A stretch of DNA of 7,818 nt from an uncultured Anaerobutyricum sp. (GTDB taxonomy: Bacteria > Bacillota > Clostridia > Lachnospirales > Lachnospiraceae): positions 1 to 7,818 of the forward strand of contig CAKREJ010000078.1 in the NCBI GenBank assembly GCA_934317185.1, in the 5' to 3' direction. The position numbers and the translations under genes are program-made. Shown piece after piece: positions 5,434 through 7,818 of this stretch. The notes beneath the pieces were generated by a model. That model made no database searches. It was not told where the DNA came from and worked only from the letters and a program-made list of their open reading frames with translations. The stretch's first letter is position 1. Each line of letters starts with the position of its first letter.

Positions 5434-5452
5434 TATTTTGAAAGTCAAAATA
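5434..5452. promoter_or_regulatory. FabT-box-like operator of the fab operon
   Basis: TATTTTGA-AAG-TCAAAATA is a perfect 8-3-8 palindrome starting about ten bases after the -10. It closely resembles the TTTGA-N3-TCAAA sites bound by FabT, the MarR-family repressor of fatty-acid synthesis in streptococci and relatives. FabT binds such sites with acyl-ACP as co-repressor. Placement over the start of transcription fits repression. The regulator itself is not encoded in this window. Confidence 0.65.
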
Positions 5453-5461
5453 TTTTATTTA

Positions 5462-5523
5462 AAAATAATAAGGATTAAAAATAATATTACTTCAAAATAA
5501 TAAGGTTTGAAAAACAAAGTAAT
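5462..5523. repeat. Repeats in the fabH leader
   Basis: AAAATAATAAGG occurs twice, at 5462-5473 and 5494-5505 (32-base period). The second copy lies inside nested inverted repeats: ATTACTT (5486-5492) with AAGTAAT (5517-5523), and TTCAAA (5491-5496) with TTTGAA (5506-5511). The inner half-sites match those of the upstream operator but in the opposite order and with wider spacing. They may form leader RNA structure or a weaker second regulator site. Confidence 0.4.
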
Positions 5524-5543
5524 CTACAATGAGTTCATTTCTG

Positions 5544-5562
5544 CTATTTCCAATAGAAATAG
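5544..5562 (+). repeat. Small hairpin in the fabH leader
   Basis: CTATTTC (5544-5550) and GAAATAG (5556-5562) form a perfect 7-bp stem with the five-base loop CAATA in the untranslated leader. No T-run follows, so it is not a terminator. It may affect message stability. Confidence 0.45.
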
Positions 5563-5651
5563 AATAAAGAAAAGTGGAACGGGGTTGTGTTTAGACGATG
5601 TTTTTCTGAAAGAAAAGGAAGCATGAAAATAAATTGAAAAAGGAGAGAGCG

Positions 5652-6611
5652 ATGTTTGTCAAAATAAAAGGGACAGGCTCCTGCCTTCCTGAGAAGGTGC
5701 TTGATAATTTTGAGATTTCTCAGTTGGTAGATACGAACGATGAATGGATTCAGAGTCGTACCGGAATTGCAAGCCGGCATATTGTCGGGGAAGAGACGGC
5801 AGTTTCTATGGCAGTAGAGGCAGCTAAGAGAGCGTTAGAAGATGCAGGAATTACAGCAGAAGAGATTGATCTTCTCATTGTGTCGAGTGTTTCGTCTGAG
5901 CAGCTTTTGCCGTGTACAGCATGCAGCGTTCAAAAGGAGCTTGGTGCAGTGAATGCAGCAGCCTTTGATTTGAATGCAGCGTGTTCAGGATTTATAGTAG
6001 CTTATCAGATGGCAGTCGGACAGATTAAGTCCGGGCTTTCTAAGAAGGCGTTGCTTATTGGTGTAGAGTGTCTGTCGAATATTGTGAACTGGAAAGACAG
6101 AGGAACTTGCATTTTGTTTGGTGACGGTGCCGGTGCTGCTGTTGTCAGTGCAGATGGAGAAGCCGAGATTGAGATTGCGTCTGTACTTCATTCGGATGGA
6201 AGCCGGGGAGAGGTACTTACATGCAAGAATCCAACCGGAGAGAGGAAAGATGGCTCTGGTGAAGGGTATGTGGCAATGGATGGCCGTGAGATTTATAAGT
6301 TTGCAGTGAGACAGGTTCCCCTTGTTATAAAGGAGATTCTTGAAAAGGCAGATAAATCAGTAGAAGAGATAGATTTGTTTGTTCTTCATCAGGCGAACAA
6401 AAGAATTGTGGAAGCGATTGCAAAGCGTTTAAAGCAGCCGATTGAAAAGTTTCCTATGGATATGATGCACAATGGAAATATGTCTTCTGCAAGTATTCCG
6501 GTATTGCTTGATGAATTGAAACGTGACAAAAAGCTGAAACCGGGTATGAAGCTTGTTGTTGCCGGTTTTGGTGCAGGCCTTACATGGGGCGGTATGTATT
6601 TAGAATGGTAA
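5652..6611 (+). CDS. fabH: Beta-ketoacyl-ACP synthase III (FabH)
   Basis: FabH starts type II fatty-acid synthesis in the cytosol by condensing an acyl-CoA primer (acetyl- or branched-chain CoA) with malonyl-ACP to give a beta-ketoacyl-ACP. The 319-residue length is normal for the family. The catalytic triad is intact: C111 in the AACSGF motif, H246 in LHQANKR and N276 in GNMSSAS, and the glycine-rich GFGAGLTWG end is present. DTNDEWIQSRTGI (28-40) is the usual N-terminal signature. AAGGAG (5640-5645) fixes the start at 5652; a TTG 18 bases earlier would have the ribosome binding site inside the gene. It is the first gene of the operon, 69 bases before acpP, under the 5397-5424 promoter and the 5434-5452 operator. 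Primer preference cannot be read from the sequence. Confidence 0.97.
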   Translation: MFVKIKGTGSCLPEKVLDNFEISQLVDTNDEWIQSRTGIASRHIVGEETAVSMAVEAAKRALEDAGITAEEIDLLIVSSVSSEQLLPCTACSVQKELGAVNAAAFDLNAACSGFIVAYQMAVGQIKSGLSKKALLIGVECLSNIVNWKDRGTCILFGDGAGAAVVSADGEAEIEIASVLHSDGSRGEVLTCKNPTGERKDGSGEGYVAMDGREIYKFAVRQVPLVIKEILEKADKSVEEIDLFVLHQANKRIVEAIAKRLKQPIEKFPMDMMHNGNMSSASIPVLLDELKRDKKLKPGMKLVVAGFGAGLTWGGMYLEW

Positions 6612-6621
6612 AAGGTAATTC

Positions 6622-6634
6622 CCGGAAGCTCCGG
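6622..6634 (+). repeat. Short hairpin between fabH and acpP
   Basis: CCGGA-AGC-TCCGG forms a 5-bp GC-rich stem with a three-base loop eleven bases after the fabH stop. There is no T-run, so it should not end transcription. It may protect or process the acpP-proximal message, since carrier protein is usually needed in excess. Confidence 0.4.
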
Positions 6635-6680
6635 ATTACATAAAAGAGAAAACAAAAAGAGAAAAAGAGAGGTTTATATT

Positions 6681-6905
6681 ATGTTTGACAAAATTAAAGA
6701 ATTAATCGTGGAATCATTAGGAATTGAAGAAGATCAGGTAACAATGGAAGCATCTTTTAAAGATGATTTAAAAGTAGATTCTCTTGATCTTTTTGAGATG
6801 GTTATGAGTCTTGAGGATGAATTCGATGTAGAAATTCCTACAGAAGAATTAGAGAAGATGGTAACAGTTGGAGATGTTGTAGAGTATATCTCAGAGCATA
6901 AATAA
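6681..6905 (+). CDS. acpP: Acyl carrier protein (AcpP)
   Basis: A 74-residue acidic acyl carrier protein, a typical length. The serine that receives the 4'-phosphopantetheine arm is S34 in the DSLDLFEM motif, the conserved start of helix [11 protein letters not shown] stands where E. coli ACP has DLGADSLD. The protein carries acyl intermediates as thioesters between the soluble enzymes of fatty-acid synthesis. GAGAGG (6667-6672) lies eight bases before the ATG. It sits between fabH and fabK, 14 bases before the latter, the order seen in the streptococcal fab cluster. It should be made active by a holo-ACP synthase encoded elsewhere. An ACP for a secondary pathway is unlikely given the neighbours. 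Confidence 0.96.
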   Translation: MFDKIKELIVESLGIEEDQVTMEASFKDDLKVDSLDLFEMVMSLEDEFDVEIPTEELEKMVTVGDVVEYISEHK

Positions 6906-6919
6906 GCAGAGGGACAGAA

Positions 6920-7818
6920 ATGAAAACAGTGATTACACAATTGCTTGGAATTGAGTATCCGGTAATTCAGGGTGGTATGGCATGGGTTGGAACAGCAGAG
7001 CTTGCCGCCGCTGTTTCCGAAGCCGGAGGACTTGGGATTATTGGTGCCGGTGGAGCACCGGCTTCCTGGGTAGAGGAACAGATTCATAAAGTAAAGGAAA
7101 AGACAGATAAGCCATTTGGTGTGAATCTGATGTTATTAAATCCGGAAGCAGATGCGATCGCAGAACTTCTTGTAAAAGAAGGTGTAAAGGTAGTAACAAC
7201 GGGAGCGGGCAATCCGGAGAAATATATGGAAGCCTGGAAGAAAGCGGGTGTTCGTGTGATTCCGGTTGTAGCAAGTACCGCACTTGCAAAGAGAATGGAA
7301 AAGGCGGGTGCGGATGCGGTAATCGCAGAAGGTACAGAATCCGGTGGACATATTGGAGAGACAACAACAATGGCATTAGTCCCACAGGTTGTTGATGCAG
7401 TAAATATTCCGGTAATCGCAGCAGGAGGTATTGCTGACGGAAGAGGAATGGCAGCAGCATTTATGCTTGGTGCAAAGGCAATCCAGATGGGAACGATTTT
7501 TGTTGCGTCAAAGGAATCTATTGTAAGCGATGCTTACAAGAATAAAGTGATTAAGGCAAGAGATATTGATACAAAGGTAACCGGAAGAACAACCGGTCAT
7601 CCAGTCAGATGTTTGAGAAATCAGCAGACGAGAGAGTATTTAAAGCTGGAGCAGGAAGGTGCTTCTTTTGAAGAACTGGAAAAGCTTACGCTTGGTGGTC
7701 TCAGGAAAGCTGTGGTTGATGGCGATGTTATTCACGGAAGCGTGATGGCAGGTCAGATTGCGGGTCTTGTAAAAGACAGCAGAAGTTGTAAAGAAATTAT
7801 CGAAGGAATCTGTCAGGA
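6920..7818 (+). CDS. fabK: Enoyl-ACP reductase II (FabK), 3'-truncated by window
   Basis: FabK is the FMN- and NAD(P)H-dependent enoyl-ACP reductase that carries out the last step of each elongation cycle, reducing trans-2-enoyl-ACP. It is a TIM-barrel related to nitronate monooxygenase and unrelated to the FabI reductase. The window contains 299 codons with no stop, so only a short C-terminal piece is missing compared with the usual 310-325 residues. Family features visible are the N-terminal IEYPVIQGGMAWV (11-23), GGLGIIGAGG (36-45), the SGGHIG motif with H144 (141-146), AAGGIADGRG and the phosphate-binding end GAKAIQMGTIF. AGAGGG (6908-6913) precedes the ATG by six bases, and acpP ends 14 bases upstream, so it is operonic. 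A nitronate monooxygenase is the only realistic alternative; the fab context argues against it. Confidence 0.95.
   Translation, partial: MKTVITQLLGIEYPVIQGGMAWVGTAELAAAVSEAGGLGIIGAGGAPASWVEEQIHKVKEKTDKPFGVNLMLLNPEADAIAELLVKEGVKVVTTGAGNPEKYMEAWKKAGVRVIPVVASTALAKRMEKAGADAVIAEGTESGGHIGETTTMALVPQVVDAVNIPVIAAGGIADGRGMAAAFMLGAKAIQMGTIFVASKESIVSDAYKNKVIKARDIDTKVTGRTTGHPVRCLRNQQTREYLKLEQEGASFEELEKLTLGGLRKAVVDGDVIHGSVMAGQIAGLVKDSRSCKEIIEGICQ

Larger units (their letters stand above)
5105..5651. other. Divergent regulatory region without genes
   Basis: These 547 bases separate the divergent 551-aa gene and fabH. The left part (5105-5250) should contain the - strand promoter: TATACT-like -10 hexamers on the - strand occur at 5170-5175 and 5211-5216, without a convincing -35. 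The middle holds ATGAGA-ATAAG-TCTCAT (5330-5346), a 6-bp inverted repeat. The right part carries the fabH promoter, operator and leader, given separately. No frame longer than about 14 codons with a ribosome binding site is seen, and no tRNA or rRNA. Confidence 0.7.

Noticed and set aside
7038..7460. 140-codon frame on the - strand within fabK
   Set aside because: The product is a leucine/proline-rich antisense reading of the clear FabK sequence.

Overview
The window looks like chromosomal DNA from a low-GC Gram-positive anaerobe of the class Clostridia, most likely near Lachnospiraceae. The support is a fabH-acpP-fabK fatty-acid synthesis order (FabK-type enoyl reductase), strong AAGGAG/GGAGG ribosome binding sites before nearly every gene, and AT-rich spacers. 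The family-level placement is inference.

Region 1 (1-327) has no supportable gene. It holds a large structured palindrome (96-221) and a probable promoter with an extended -10 (around 281-286).

Region 2 (328-3310, + strand) is a compact AT-rich accessory cluster: a 71-aa beta-rich protein, a 74-aa very basic protein, a ~56-aa protein with a helix-turn-helix-like end, a 72-aa stand-alone HNH nuclease-like protein, a 22-residue hydrophobic/basic micro-protein with a near-perfect Shine-Dalgarno (absent from usual length-filtered gene calls), a 307-aa YeeP/YfjP-type P-loop GTPase with a hydrophobic C-terminal segment, a 65-aa two-helix membrane protein and a 202-aa protein with a two-helix membrane hairpin and a cytoplasmic domain. 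A strong hairpin next to a consensus -10 separates the GTPase from the last two genes. No integrase, transposase or replication gene is visible, so this reads as mobile-element cargo or a genomic-island remnant. The GTPase plus micro-protein plus two small membrane proteins is the best candidate for an undescribed, membrane-linked system; its function is not evident from sequence.

The cluster is bracketed by two related palindromes (96-221 and 3337-3420) sharing an 18/20 core. The second has 27-bp perfect arms and lies between convergent genes, so it probably ends transcription from both sides.

Region 3 (3449-5104, - strand) is one gene for a 551-aa protein with three N-terminal membrane helices and a large, probably extracytoplasmic domain of unknown function.

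Region 4 (5105-5651) is a 547-base divergent regulatory region. It carries a good sigma-A-type promoter for fabH, overlapped just downstream by a FabT-box-like palindrome (TATTTTGA-AAG-TCAAAATA), then a ~220-nt AT-rich leader with further repeats.

Region 5 (5652-7818, + strand) is the start of a type II fatty-acid synthesis operon: fabH (initiating condensation), acpP (acyl carrier) and fabK (flavin enoyl-ACP reductase, cut by the window edge). Together these prime and reduce growing acyl chains for membrane lipid synthesis. No fabT regulator gene is present upstream of fabH, so the regulator that would read the palindrome must be encoded elsewhere.
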